Assembly: GCA_918026815.1 (NCBI GenBank)
Contig: CAKJVC010000068.1
Coordinates: 682,001 to 746,000, forward strand
Length of the DNA: 64,000 nt
Source: Chalara sp. BL73
Lineage: Eukaryota; Ascomycota; Leotiomycetes; Helotiales
Direction: 5' to 3'
The notes below the pieces were generated by a model. That model was not told the DNA's origin and ran no database searches. It saw only the letters and a program-made list of their open reading frames with translations. This document shows, in pieces, positions 44,416 through 56,237 of this stretch (position 1 is the stretch's first letter; each line of letters opens with the position of its first letter). The translations under genes and the position numbers were made by a program.

Positions 44416-47148
44416 ATGTCAACTATGCGCGCTTTTGCGCATGACTCATCAGACGAATCTTCGGGTGAGGAAGGTGATTTTGCCTTCCCATCGACTGATC
44501 CCAACGCAGACGAAGACTTTGGAGATTTCAACCCACGAAAACGGCGACGAACCGGCCGAGATGCGAAAGAAAGCGCGGCGCTGGGGATATTCGGCTCAGA
44601 GAGCGAAGATGATGGGCCAGGGAAACGATGGAAGAAACGGACGGCCTTGAGGGAAAAGGGAGTGTCATTTGTTAGTATTGGGAAGAAAAGACTTGATGAA
44701 GATGATGAGGACGACGATGATGGCGCGAACCAAGATGCAGATATGCAGGATGAGGATGAGGAAGATGCTCCAAAAGGTGGATTGGGTTTCGGCTCTCAGA
44801 GACCCGATGACGAGGATGGTGTTCCAAGAGCGGGATTTGGCCTGGGTATCGGTGCATCAAGGGGCCTAGGTTTTCAAAAATCCACACCAACGAAGCCGAC
44901 CGGATTAGGGAGTAGTCGAAATACACCGCTGGGGAAGGGATTTGTGCCAACATCGGCTGCAACTCCTATTCTCCGTAGTGATATCGAGGATGAGGCGGTT
45001 TCCCGCCAGAAATGGCGAAGTGCCTTTGACGCGCCTACTTCAGGTAGCAGAGGAAAGTCGAGCTCGAAGCCCATGTCATTTGGAGAAAAGATGATGGCAA
45101 AGCAGGGTTGGACGAAAGGCACGGGCCTTGGTAAAGACGGACAGGGTCGTACAGGAATCATTGAGACGCAACTACGACCACAAGGGGTCGGATTAGGTGC
45201 CGTGCGAGAGAAGTCTAAGCAAGAGAAAGACGAGGAGAAAAGGCAAGCTACATTACGCGGCGATAAATACGAAGACTCGGACGAAGAGCGCAAGAGAAAG
45301 GCACGAAGACCCAAAGTTGGCGGAACCAGAACTAGTAGCGGCATATCAACGCCCAAAAGGGTCAAACCGAAGTTCCGGACTATGCAAGAGATCCAGAAAG
45401 AAGCACCCGGACTCGAAATACCAGACTCCTTTGCAACCATACTAGACTTGACAGGGCCAGGGAAGAAGCTGTTGACGTCAACCTCTGGACTTATGACACC
45501 AACAGCCGGGTCTGAAACTTTGGAACAGTCCGAGTCAAGGAAATTAGCACGGCGTGCTCAATCGGATGTATCCGCTTTTGTGGAGGAGTGGAAAAGTCTT
45601 CAAGAGAGGAAAGCCTACAACGAATTGCAACTGATTGAGCAACGGCAGGAAATTGAGGCTGCTCTACATGAAAGACAAGAATATGAACGAGTAAAAGTGT
45701 TTGCTGATTTGGTTAACGAATCGCAACAAGGCGAGTGGGACGCTGTCTATGCAGCTCTTCTATCAATTGCGGAGGCGGAACAGCCAGCGATCACAAATCT
45801 TCCAATTGTGAGATCAGAGCATCACGATATTATTTCGAATCTTGCTATAGCCGCTGTACATCCATTCATTAAAGATTTTGTCCAGGATTGGCAACCATTG
45901 AAAGATCCAATAGGTTTGGTGCCGTCCTTATCGAAAATCCGCCATCTGCTAGGTTGCGATGAGCCTCGAACTCGTGCAAAAGCCACGACACCCTACGAAA
46001 CTATGATTCACCAAGTCATCTTCCCCAAAATCGCTTCCACGATCACCAGAAGTTGGGATTTCCACGATCCTACTCCGCTGCTGGCTCTATTGGACGCTTG
46101 GAAAGGCCTTCTTCCTGCTTTTGTTCGTTCCCAGATCATAGATCAGACAGTCGTTGGGAAGCTTAACGACGCCGTATCCAATTGGAAGCCGCGCAAGAGT
46201 CGTCCGCATGAGTTGCCACACTTGTGGCTCTTTCCGTGGCTACAATATCTGGCGCCTCACCATGCCGATCCAGAAAGCAAAACTGGTCTCGTCACTGATG
46301 TCAAACGTAAATTCCGTCAGCTTATTGATTCCTGGGATTTCCGTAAGGGTGTCATCCCAGGCCTTCAGCAGTGGCGCGAAGTACTCCGCCCAAGCCCTAA
46401 GAAGGACATGTGGACTCCGTTGATAATGAATCATGTCTTACCTAGGATGGCGCAATATTTAAAAGATCCAAGAAACTTTGTTGTCGATCCCCAAGATCAA
46501 GAACCATATCTCGCGTCTCTGCAAGGCATTTTTGCCTGGCAGGAAATACTTGGAGCTAAAACAATTGGGCAAGTCATAGTCGAAGTCGTTTTCCCTATGT
46601 GGCATAGTGTTTTATACCAGTGGCTTACTGGCACGAATCAAAACTATGGTGAGATCGAAGAATGGTTTGAGTGGTGGAGTGAGAACGTCTTTCCAAAAGA
46701 GATACAAAATCTCAACTCGATACAGCAAGAATTCCAGAAAGGAACAGAATTGATAGATCATGCACTCGACCTCGGCTCTAAAGCGGCTACAGATCTACCC
46801 CCTCCCTATTATTCTCAATCATATACATCTATTCAAAAGGCAAAATCTCCTTCTCCTGCAGCCACTGTCTCAGTTCCAGCTCCGGTCGAGTTGACTTTCC
46901 GTGACAGAGTGCACGAATGGTGTCAGGAGAACGACATTTTCATGGTCCCAGAAAGAAAGGTTATGCATCCGCAAGGCCCGCTATATCGCATCACGGCTGC
47001 TGGCGATGGCAAAACTGGTGGTGTTTTCATATACTTCAAAGGTGATAGATTATTGGTAGTTCAGAAGAGTGGAGACTTGGCGATAAATTGGGAAGATGAG
47101 ATTTCAAAGGATGCCTTGATCGGAATGGCTCACCATAATGTCAGATAA
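44416..47148 (+). CDS. G-patch spliceosome disassembly factor, TFIP11/Ntr1 (Spp382) homologue
   Basis: A single exon encodes 910 residues. The yeast counterpart, Ntr1, activates the helicase Prp43 to release the spliced intron lariat and take the spliceosome apart in the nucleus. The N-terminus (MSTMRAFAHDSSDESSGEEG) is the acidic TIP_N type, with basic patches PRKRRRTGR and KRWKKR. Several Gly/Leu repeats follow (GLGFGSQRP, GFGLGIGASRGLG). The G-patch spans about residues 220-263: FGEKMMAKQGWTKGTGLGKD, then GQGRTGII, ending QGVGLG. The long C-terminal half is the GCFC-type helical domain (for example WLFPWLQYLAPHHADPE, GVIPGLQQWREVLRPS, PMWHSVLYQWL). The protein ends with a small domain containing GGVFIYFKGDRLLVVQKSGD. 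The absence of introns is notable for a gene this long among intron-containing neighbours. Confidence 0.93.
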   Translation: MSTMRAFAHDSSDESSGEEGDFAFPSTDPNADEDFGDFNPRKRRRTGRDAKESAALGIFGSESEDDGPGKRWKKRTALREKGVSFVSIGKKRLDEDDEDDDDGANQDADMQDEDEEDAPKGGLGFGSQRPDDEDGVPRAGFGLGIGASRGLGFQKSTPTKPTGLGSSRNTPLGKGFVPTSAATPILRSDIEDEAVSRQKWRSAFDAPTSGSRGKSSSKPMSFGEKMMAKQGWTKGTGLGKDGQGRTGIIETQLRPQGVGLGAVREKSKQEKDEEKRQATLRGDKYEDSDEERKRKARRPKVGGTRTSSGISTPKRVKPKFRTMQEIQKEAPGLEIPDSFATILDLTGPGKKLLTSTSGLMTPTAGSETLEQSESRKLARRAQSDVSAFVEEWKSLQERKAYNELQLIEQRQEIEAALHERQEYERVKVFADLVNESQQGEWDAVYAALLSIAEAEQPAITNLPIVRSEHHDIISNLAIAAVHPFIKDFVQDWQPLKDPIGLVPSLSKIRHLLGCDEPRTRAKATTPYETMIHQVIFPKIASTITRSWDFHDPTPLLALLDAWKGLLPAFVRSQIIDQTVVGKLNDAVSNWKPRKSRPHELPHLWLFPWLQYLAPHHADPESKTGLVTDVKRKFRQLIDSWDFRKGVIPGLQQWREVLRPSPKKDMWTPLIMNHVLPRMAQYLKDPRNFVVDPQDQEPYLASLQGIFAWQEILGAKTIGQVIVEVVFPMWHSVLYQWLTGTNQNYGEIEEWFEWWSENVFPKEIQNLNSIQQEFQKGTELIDHALDLGSKAATDLPPPYYSQSYTSIQKAKSPSPAATVSVPAPVELTFRDRVHEWCQENDIFMVPERKVMHPQGPLYRITAAGDGKTGGVFIYFKGDRLLVVQKSGDLAINWEDEISKDALIGMAHHNVR

Positions 47149-47990
47149 TATGCATATAACAATCCGCAATTCGAAACACAGCCCAACCGAGCGACGCTAA
47201 GTCTTGATTATATCCAGGCTTAACCAGTTTTGTGAGTACATTTCCTGAAATTTGATGTTGGAAGCATGAGCTAAGCTGCATTGTCCACAAGTGTCAATGC
47301 TGTGAGTAGATTTTATATTCCGAGTAGAGTAGGATAATCCCGAGATGCACTGTATGTCAAGGTAAATTATGTCTCTAAAGAGCATGGCTTCGCTGACAAA
47401 ACTACCCCCTATTCAAGCACGTCGACGAGTTTAGCTTGTGAGGAAATTCGAATATACAGGCGATCCAAGGACAGCGTGGCTGAATTAGCGCAAAGAATGA
47501 AAACTTCATTGTCATACATCTCTACTTTGATAAACAAGAAAACTGCAACACTTTCACTTCATTCTGCCTCTATTTATACGGGCCCTAGTCTTTACTCCCA
47601 TATCATATGCTCTAAATATGCTTAGAGAATTTGCAAAAATGTGCTTTCTCCATGAAACCAGAAGGATGTTATTCCTAGGTCTGAGTGCCCATGAAATAGA
47701 ATACTCGGTTACTTAAGCGGGTCAGGGACGGAGTCAAGTCATGAGTGAAGAAACAGAAAGGTATAGATGACGAGAAGCGATGAGAAAGATATGCATTTGC
47801 TCTCAAATGTGCTCATCTGAGAACTTTTGATGACTTATTCTTGATATCCATCCCAGAATAAAATCAGAATACAAAATCACTCCATGACCTAATGCAATGC
47901 CCCCTTTTTTCCCCCTAATCTTTTCACCCTTAAACGCCGATTGCGCCGTAAAAATCAAAAAAGTTCACTCAAAACATGTCGATAGGAGAC
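47149..47990. other. convergent intergenic region
   Basis: About 840 bp between the NTR1-like gene and the small secreted protein gene, both ending here. No gene is supported. Confidence 0.45.
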
Positions 47991-48441
47991 TTAGTTCTTG
48001 CCGACAAGAGCGTTGAGGCTGGCAACATCCTTAGCCTTGGGAGTGAGGATGTATGAGTTACCGTCTTTGCGAAGGGCACCATCAGTTTGGGAGGTGCTGA
48101 TGTATGAGTTGGCAACGACGATGCAGGACTGTGGGAAAGACCCATCCTGAGCGGAGAGTTTGAAGTCATTGCCAACCTTGGAGACGACAAGGACCTCGCT
48201 GGCCTTGCTCATGCAGTCGTTGAAAGATTGCTCAAGGGACGATGCTGATGAAGTATTAGTTGAAGATCGGATGCGATGAGAAGGGCAAGGACTTACCGCG
48301 AGACCAGATGTGGCCTGCGCCGCGAGCAGACAAGATGTCACGCTTCTTGCCACCGAGCATTTTACCGATGAAGCCAGCCTCAGCTTGGGAGATGGCGAGA
48401 GCAGCAAAGGCAGCGAGAACGGTGGAGGTGAATGAAACCAT
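47991..48441 (-). CDS. small secreted protein
   Basis: Two exons (48297-48441 and 47991-48244; 52-nt intron with GTAAGT donor and ATCAG acceptor) give 132 residues. A signal peptide (MVSFTSTVLAAFAALAISQA) is followed by EAGFIGKMLGGKKRDILSAR. The Lys-Lys-Arg could be a Kex2 propeptide site, leaving a mature part of about 95 residues. That part has only two cysteines (FNDCMSK and PQSCIVV), which could form one disulphide. It otherwise has a regular, soluble pattern ending SLNALVGKN. It is effector-like in size, but no known effector family is recognised. The leader just before the ATG reads CAATCGCAAAA, shared with the GPI-anchored protein gene at 7590. Confidence 0.8.
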
Positions 48442-50967
48442 TTTTGCGATTGTTGATTGAAACTTAAAAAGATATACAAAGATGATGTGATTGCTGGAAA
48501 AGGTGGAAGAGTGTAGTTGAGAGTTGTAGCTGTTATTGTGAAGATGTTGATGATGATGAAAGAAATTTTGGACAGAGAAAGTAATGTCCTATATACTATT
48601 TGGCTCTCGGCAGAGCTCACGATACTCAGGCACGACACTTGTTGTAGGATGAGGTAACATGTGAGGAATCAAGCTGCGCAATTCCTTTTGCTCTATACTT
48701 GGCCCTCGCACAAAGGTACAATCTAGGCTAGAAAACTCGAACCGGTAATGCCCTGGCTACAATTCCGTAGTTGTGTGGCTCCTTCCAAAACACAGAGGGA
48801 AGTGGAAGGCCTGTTTAGGGTTAATCGTGGTCTGCCACCATCAACCAACAGAGGCTCAGCATATTGGAATCCTCTGCTCTGTGCCTGCGCCATATGTAAG
48901 CCCTTACCGTGCTTGGATGCTCCACAAAGCTTACACTGGGTAGCCTTGCCCTGGCCAATGGTCCCATAGAGGCTCATTGCAATCCTTACGATTTAAGGTC
49001 GACAGTTGGTGTTCGTGCCAAGGCTGACTGTTGGCCGGACTATTTTTATCTTCGGCTAAAGTTAAGCGAAGCACTACAATTTTCAGCCGCAGCCTAACTT
49101 AAATTATACATAGAGGCGGGGAACTTGTAGATGATCCGCAGCATGGCAATCTAAACACCAACCTCATCAAATCCTACTGCGACTTCAGATGAAAGTACCT
49201 GTTACTACCCCCAGCCTACCGCCTCGGCATCCTCTTTGAGGTTTCAGGGTTACTTTGTTGGCTATCTGGATAGTGTGCCGATGAGGTTGGCTGAGCAACC
49301 CCCCTGAGCCAGCTACATCTTACGAAGCTTAAATAGGTACCAGCAAAGATTAGTGGGTGGATCCTTAGAATCTGGGGCGGCAATCATTCATTTACTGTTT
49401 AAGGTAAGGTACCATATACCGCCGAGGAGAGTCCTGATGGAGTTTATCCTCCTAAGGCTGAGCAAATGCACCTGGATCGATACTCGGCTTGAGGACGCTC
49501 TACAACATAGGGAATCCTTAGCCTCAGCCCGTTCTTGAAGGATGTAATAAATAAGTTTACATACTCTATTCCAACGACAATGTGAATGCCTTTCTTCCCA
49601 GATGGAAGTTATTCAAGCACTAGGCAGTTCAGAAGCATACATTGGTGCTCTTTCTTCCATCCATTCTTCTTCACTTTTCATCTCTGCAACAGTATTTAAG
49701 AGACCTTCGCCTTAAGCTCTCATATCGAGTTTTTCACAGTTTCGCGCCAACACGACTTCTCATTGTCACCATAACACTTCAAGTTGGCTCTAGAAGTAAG
49801 GAACTCTCCAGACGAAAAGCAGCCTCGATTCTAACCACATGCCATGATCAGGCTCGACTGTATACTTTGGACTTATTAAAAATCAAGAAATCTGGAACGC
49901 GGAGAATCAAATTCGACATTACCGATGCTTAAACCATCAATCTAGAGGTTTGAAGCTCAACCTTCATGCCAAGGATGAACAGTTCATTGTGACCAATATC
50001 GTCTACGATTTCTCCATACATTTGTCTCGATGTCAGCTTGTCAATAATGCGTAAAACTTTGCAGGCTCGAAGGAGGAGAACATATACCGAATGATGCATA
50101 GATCTTGATATTAGAAGCCATGAATGGTTGCAGGTATGGTTTTCAGATTGTCTGCTGATCGATAACTGCCTAGTCACTTTCACATCGACATCTCACCTTG
50201 CCACAGCTTAAACATGTAGTGCCACAATACCAATCTGACTCACGGCTCGCAGCCTACAACTGAGTATCTTCTGCCTCATATAAATCGCCTCAATAATTAC
50301 GTATATGTGGCTATTCGACAAACTTCAATTACGATTTAAGTTATACGCAACCAACCAAAATATTATTCAATTGTTTCACCTCTAAAATTTAACCTGGCAG
50401 TATCGAGATCAAACTGGGGAGCAAGAAACTGGATAACAAACCCGTATATCAGACTAAAATTTGGATCCAAGGACAAGAACTCAGATTCATAGCACATTAT
50501 ACAAATCCTTGCTCCAATGAAGGAATATCTTCTTACGAACTATTGTTTCTATATATGAAAGAAGCCCGCGTCCCTTTTGCTCCAATTTCACATATTTTGA
50601 TATATTTTACCAGAACTCTTTAATGACGGCGTGTAAGGCTCTAAATTAAAGTAAACATCTCTACCCGTCTCCAATCGTATTATAAACATTTAATCACATG
50701 TGTTACCACTCACCAGCACCGAGTCCTCGCTAACTCACTATTATAAGTTTTCAATCTTACATTCGCGGTCACAAGTCTTCAATCATTGGGTGAACGCGAA
50801 CATTTACAGGCTGAATCACGTGTCAGGCACAATTTCGTGCCAAGACAAAATGCTGATTTCCTGCCTCGCGTTGTCCAGCACCCAAACTCCGCTATTAACC
50901 ACTCCCCGGCCGAACTGCCAGGGATTTCACTTCTGCTATTGAGATTTCAGTATAGTAAGACGTTCAA
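48442..50967. other. gene-poor region, about 2.5 kb
   Basis: The left end is the promoter of the small secreted protein. The rest, especially 49900-50700, is AT-rich and has only short ORFs without domain features. The final 150 bp are upstream of SNRNP27. Confidence 0.4.
48586..48598 (-). promoter_or_regulatory. TATA-like box of the small secreted protein gene
   Basis: On the minus strand the sequence reads AGTATATAGG, about 150 bp before the start codon at 48441. The position fits a TATA box with a leader of roughly 110-120 nt. Confidence 0.35.
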
Positions 50968-51891
50968 ATGGCAGAACCACCATATAAGCGCGCGCGCAGA
51001 ACGGATAGCTCACAGATGTGGGATGAGTCCGATCGCCGCCCAAGAGAACGGGATTCAAATAGAAGCAGCAGATATGATGATAGAGACAGAGACAGAGATA
51101 GGGATAGGGATAGAGACCGAGATCGCAAGTATCGGAGCCGCTCACCACGAGGGGATCGAGACTCGAGGGGTAGCAGCCATCGAGATCGAAATGGACGGGA
51201 TAATATAGATTCGAGAGGTGGTAGGAATGGACGTGATGACCGAGGGGATAGGCGCAGAGACGACTGGAGAGACGATGAACGAAACGGTGGTGGAAGGGGC
51301 GATTACAGAGGTGAGACAGATCTAGACAGCTTTGCACTTTTCGACAGACTTAAGTCTAACAATGTTCAAGGGAGTGGTCGAGATACCAGAGATAGGCCGC
51401 GAGAGCGCTCGAGGGATAGGCGACGAAGTCGTAGCCCATGGCATGGCAAAGAAGAGACACGTGAAGGACATAGAGAAAGAGAAAGGGACAGGGCAAAGCT
51501 AAGTGTGGAGGAGGCTTTCACGAGGGACAGGACTGCGACGCCACCTGTGGTGTTCAAAGTTGGACAAAATGCTCGACCAACATCCAGCCATAGCCAGCAG
51601 GACTACGATAAGATGGATACAGACAAGGACACAAAGCCGGCGAAGGGAAAGAATACGAAGCCAAGGAGAGTTGAGGAAACAGTTGAGGACGATGAAGATA
51701 TTGTGGTTGAGGACGATGGTATGGCTGCTATGCAGGCGATGATGGGCTTCGGAGGCTTTGGAACCACGCAAAACAAGAAAGTTCCCGGAAATAATGTCTC
51801 CGCAGTACGAAAGGAGAAGAAGACAGAGTATCGCCAATACATGAATCGGGTTGGTGGATTCAACAGGCCGCTCAGTCCAAGCCGGGATTGA
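50968..51891 (+). CDS. U4/U6.U5 tri-snRNP 27 kDa protein (SNRNP27) homologue
   Basis: A single exon encodes 307 residues. SNRNP27 is a tri-snRNP component that helps position the 5' splice site in the spliceosome. The first two thirds are rich in Arg, Asp and Ser (alternating R-D dipeptides, then KYRSRSPRGDRDSRGSSHRD), the RS/RD-type low-complexity region. The diagnostic part is the C-terminal 70 residues: DDGMAAMQAMMGFGGFGTTQ, NKKVPGN, and the ending EYRQYMNRVGGFNRPLSPSR, which matches the conserved tri-snRNP domain of the human 27K protein. The start MAEPPYKRARRTDSS includes a likely nuclear-localisation patch. The alternating dipeptide tract is encoded by imperfect GAGATA/GACAGA repeats near 51080-51125. 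Confidence 0.9.
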   Translation: MAEPPYKRARRTDSSQMWDESDRRPRERDSNRSSRYDDRDRDRDRDRDRDRDRKYRSRSPRGDRDSRGSSHRDRNGRDNIDSRGGRNGRDDRGDRRRDDWRDDERNGGGRGDYRGETDLDSFALFDRLKSNNVQGSGRDTRDRPRERSRDRRRSRSPWHGKEETREGHRERERDRAKLSVEEAFTRDRTATPPVVFKVGQNARPTSSHSQQDYDKMDTDKDTKPAKGKNTKPRRVEETVEDDEDIVVEDDGMAAMQAMMGFGGFGTTQNKKVPGNNVSAVRKEKKTEYRQYMNRVGGFNRPLSPSRD

Positions 51892-52215
51892 GGACTGCGA
51901 AAACAAATGTTTGCGGGAAGGCTTAAGTGCTAAAGGGATATTTAGCCAATCAGAATACCATGAATGAAGAAATGATACCCATTAGTGTTTACATGCGATC
52001 GAAGCTCGTGATGTGCAGATATGTCTCCAAATCTAGGTCAGGGTGACGTGGGGATAGCCTTCCCTGCAGCCTCGCGTACAGGCTGAATTGAACATTCGAA
52101 CAGCAACTGTGTTCTTACAAAAATCAGAACTGGGGGATCCACGAAACATACAAAGTCCCCCCTTCTTGTACTAGAGCTCAGAGAGCCAATTTGTTTCAGC
52201 AATTGGTCCATCAAA
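51892..52215. other. short intergenic region
   Basis: About 320 bp between two plus-strand genes, with the glucosidase I leader at the right. Nothing else is seen. Confidence 0.5.
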
Positions 52216-54778
52216 ATGAAATTCCTAAGTGGCCTGGTGGTGCCTGTGCTGAGCGCATTCGCAACTACAACTTCTGCAGCTGAGGATGCCTCAATTCTCT
52301 ATAAAGAGATTGCGAGAGCACAAAACCAGAGTCTACTGTGGGGACCGTATCGACCCAATTTATACTTTGGAGTACGCCCCAAAATACCTAAAAGTTTTAT
52401 GGGCGGTTTGATGTGGGCGCGGGTAGATCAATTTCAAGATGTTCAGCATAGTAATATCACGCCTGCTATGTGACTTGGAAAGAGAGGCTAATTGAGGTAT
52501 TCAGGATTTAGACATACATGCGAACAAGGCGATGACATGCACGGTTATGGCTGGGAGGAATATGATGCACGAAATGGTGGCCAGCAAACGATATATGATA
52601 AAGGCAATGGAATTGATATAAAGACTTACTTCGTGAAGATCCCTGGGGGAAGTCACGGTGGCAGCTGGGCTACAAGAGTGCGGGGCACTTTAAGAAAAGA
52701 TGTTCCTAAGGACACCAAGACTACAATCCTGTTCTATGCCACCCTTGAAGGGCTTGGGAGCCTAGAAGTCGAGAACGAATATGACGAACTAGGCTATGAG
52801 GGTGATGTAATTCTGAAAGGAGATAGCGATGGGCTAGGAGAGTATAAAGTGGTAGTGACTGCGGGCCGGGGATTTCACCCCAAGAGTGATCATCCCTCCG
52901 CCAAAGACAAGCCATTGGAACGTACCATTGTGCATTCGGAGACTATACAACCTGAGATCCTATGGCAGACCAAGGCAATCCTGTTCAAGAACTTGAAGGA
53001 GCAGATTGATGAGTACCTCGCAAAATATGGAGAGGAGAATGCTCCACCACCATGGCAGGTATATACTGTTAAGAACGATCCTGGAGCCGGTAACTTGCAC
53101 ATGATTCAGAAAGTGTTTGAGGGAAACTTTGAATTTGATATCATTTTCAATAGTGGTTCCAGCCCGAAGGAATACTTTAGCTCTGATGTCTCTAGGCATA
53201 TTGGGGACAAATCTCTAGAGTTCTGGGGAAAATTTGTGGGGGTCTTCGATCCTAAGCCCCCGTTTGACATTGAGTCACTTCAACGATTCACCAGTGCAAT
53301 GTTCTCCAACCTTCTTGGTGGTCTGGGATATTTCTATGGAGATGAAGTTGTGGACAGGACATATGCACCGGAATATGATGAAGAGAGCGAGGGTTTCTGG
53401 GAGGAAACTGCCGCAGCTCGGGCACGGAAGGGAGAAAAACTGGAGGGCCCATTTGAGCTCTACACAACGGTCCCTTCCCGGCCTTTCTTCCCAAGAGGGT
53501 TTCTTTGGGACGAGGGGTTTCATCTTTTACCAGTTGCAGACTTCGATCTGGATTTAGCACTTGAGGTGGTCACCAGTTGGTACAACCTCCAAGATGACGA
53601 TGGATGGATTGGCCGTGAGCAGATTCTTGGTGCAGAAGCGCGAAGCAAGGTGCCAGCAGAGTTCCAGACTCAATACCCTCACTATGCCAACCCGCCAACA
53701 CTATTCTTCATCCTGGATGCTCTCCTGATTAAAATTGGGGCTCTAAATGGAACCACACCTCCTGCCCCTGAAGAGCTAGGAGCAGGGTCTCGTGTGACAT
53801 CTGTCTATCAGAAGTCACCTGAACTCGCAGTACACTACCTGCAAGAACTCTATCCAAAACTCCGGAAACAATTCCATTGGTTTAAGAAGACGCAATTCGG
53901 GGATCTCAAATCTTATGACAGAGAAGCGTTTTCCACCAAAGAGGGTTATAGATGGCGCGGTCGTACAGTCGAGCATATCTTGACTTCAGGACTTGATGAC
54001 TATCCTCGCCCACAACCACCTCACCCTGGGGAGCTACACATTGACCTAATGTCATGGGTGGGCAAGATGACCAGGTCACTCAAGAGCATTGCTACTGTTC
54101 TTCAATATACAGATGATGTTGCGGAGTATACCACTATTGAAACTGCCATCTTACGCAACATTGATGATCTCCATTGGAGCGAGAAGGAGAAGTGCTATTG
54201 TGATGCTACCATCGACGATTATGAAGAGAATTCATTAGTGTGCCACAAGGGCTACATATCCATTTTCCCCTTCATGGTCGGCCTTCTCGATCCTAAGAGC
54301 GAGAAGTTGGGTCATATATTGAACTTGATTGGTGATGAGAATGAATTATGGAGCGATTTTGGCATCAGGAGTTTGAGCAAGAAAAATGAATTTTATGGCA
54401 CTGGTGAGAATTATTGGCGAGGCCCAATCTGGATAAACATGAACTACCTCATTGTTTCCGAACTGCTCGTAAGTCATAGCTATGCTATTCCCGACTCCGA
54501 GGCCCCTTATTAATCCTGTCATACAGAAATATGCCCAAACTAATGGCCCCTATCAAGCGAAGGCTAAAGAGCTTTACATTCAATTACGGCTCAATCTTGT
54601 AAAGACGATATTTGATGCATACACGGAAACTGGCTTCGCTTGGGAACAGTATAATCCAGAGACTGGCAAGGGACAGAGGACTCAGCATTTCACTGGATGG
54701 ACAAGCTTGGTGGTTAAAATCATGGCCATGCCAGATTTGAGTGATGGAAAGGTTAAAGCAACCCATGATGAGCTGTAG
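52216..54778 (+). CDS. CWH41: mannosyl-oligosaccharide glucosidase (glucosidase I, GH63)
   Basis: Three exons (52216-52450, 52505-54468, 54527-54778) give 816 residues. The enzyme removes the outermost alpha-1,2-glucose from newly transferred N-glycans in the ER. The N-terminus MKFLSGLVVPVLSAFATTTS is a signal or anchor. The N-domain has LLWGPYRPNLYFGVRPKIPK, the joined VDQFQDVQHRFRHTCEQ and GYGWEEYDARNGGQQTIYD. The catalytic domain shows RGFLWDEGFHLLPV, EGYRWRGRTVEHILTSGLDD (Asp near residue 565 is the likely general acid), NYWRGPIWINMNYL, and the closing AWEQYNPETG and HFTGWTSLV, whose Glu is the likely base. Intron 1 rests on family alignment: read-through ends early at NITPAM. It is convergent with ELP5, with 161 bp between stop codons. 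It acts upstream of the glycan code read by YOS9. Confidence 0.94.
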
Positions 54779-54939
54779 GATCTATAGAAGGATGCTTGTA
54801 TTTATTAAAGTAGCAACATGAAAGATTTGTGCTCAAAAATTTGGTTTAGCTTTAAGCAGGTACAAAAGCGTACTGTTTCTGTTACTAGGGTGCTTATTTA
54901 AATAAGGCAGTATATTTCTAAGTCCCGAGGGCCAGGTGA

Positions 54940-56237
54940 CTAGATTTCATCCTCTTCATCATCAAAGTCTTCTCTGTCTTCCGCTCCCATCTCATACAGA
55001 ATCCTGCCTCCCTCACCTGCGCCACTAGCACCACCATCTTTCTGCGCATCGAAATAAGGCAGGATGACTCCATCCCTATCTTTTCGCTGCTTCTCACTCA
55101 AACTAAGATTAAACGTCGTCTCGACTTCCTCTTCCGCGCCAACGATTCCCACCTCACCGCTAACAGACGGAAGCGTAGAATACAGAGAATGATCATCTAG
55201 CAGTGTGATATTATCAAGCGACGGCTTAGACGCAATCGACAAACTCGCCGGAGCCTGCGATAAGACGAACACTTCACACACTCCCCGTCCAGACTTCCTC
55301 CGAACCTCCATCTCGACAACTACATCTCTTCCCTTCACCCCATTCGCACTCGAAAGGCCAACAAGGATACCCTCTCGCTGCTCAGCAAGGCCGAAGACAG
55401 GTTCTTGGAGACTTTTATCTCGCGCTCGCTTCTTGGCGATGACATGTGAGAGGTTGTGGATGGTGAGTATGGCGGTAGCTAGGTAGGTGAGTGTTGCCAG
55501 AGGGGCGGGTTGGTAGGTTTGTGGTTTCAAGGGGGAGGGGAGCGGGATATCAAGGTGGTGTGTTGCCAGGAGGGAGATGTTGGGGCCGAGGATTAGGCTG
55601 GAGAGGAAGGTGGAGAGGTGTTGGGGTTGGGATGAGACGAGAGGGTTTAGAGTGTCGATTATGAGAAGGAACTCTGTCTTCTTTTAGCACTAATATATTG
55701 GATAGTAGAAGGGAAACTTGCTTTGTATCGAAGCTTGAGAGTTTACTGATGGTGCTTGTAGATGGGAGACGATTTCTTGGCGGAGAAGTGAGACGGTCTT
55801 CGAGCGTGCAGACACGAAGAAATCGATTTCAAACGGAAGCTTCTTCCGAAGAGTATAGAATGAGATGAGTATTATCTTGCTTTTGCCAATCTATTGATCA
55901 GTCAGTAAGGCATTTTCAAGCAAAGCATTATATCACGTGATAGTGACCGAGTCCCCAAAAAATATTCTGCATGAATAATTTTGATAAGTAGCACGAGCCA
56001 AGAAGAACATCAAAACTAGAGACTCTTAAATATAGACATCGTCTTCTTGAGGACATTGAGAGAAAGACGATTTCATACCTTCGCTCGTCGCACGAACTCT
56101 TGAATGACAGGAGCGCCACTCTGGTCTAATGAGTCCAGAACCAATGTGAAGGGACTCGCTCCGTCGCGAAGGTTCAAGAGCTTCTGAAAAAGAAGAGTGT
56201 TATGTGTCCTCCTTTGTTGTAATGGAGACGGCGCCAT
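54940..56237 (-). CDS. ELP5: Elongator complex protein 5 (Elp5/Iki1)
   Basis: Three exons (56079-56237, 55747-55890, 54940-55680) give 347 residues. Elp5 belongs to the Elp4-Elp5-Elp6 RecA-like ring of Elongator, which modifies wobble uridines of tRNA. Exon 1 starts MAPSPLQQRRTHNTLLFQKL and contains the family sequence SPFTLVLDSLDQSGAPVIQE. Exon 2 reads IGKSKIILISFYTLRKKLPF. Exon 3 opens with KTEFLLIIDTLNPLVSSQP and NISLLATHHLDIPLPSP, the RecA-fold strands. The C-terminus is acidic, with LPYFDAQKDGG and ending DFDDEEDEI, as in other fungal Elp5 proteins. Intron 1 is unusually long here (188 nt) and contains the palindrome TATCACGTGATA. The exon 2/3 acceptor could be three bases further along (loss of one Lys); the frame is unaffected. 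Confidence 0.88.

Noticed and set aside
51080..51125. GATAGGGATAGGGATAG-like run resembling a telomeric or minisatellite repeat
   Set aside because: It is the coding DNA for the Arg-Asp dipeptide tract of SNRNP27.
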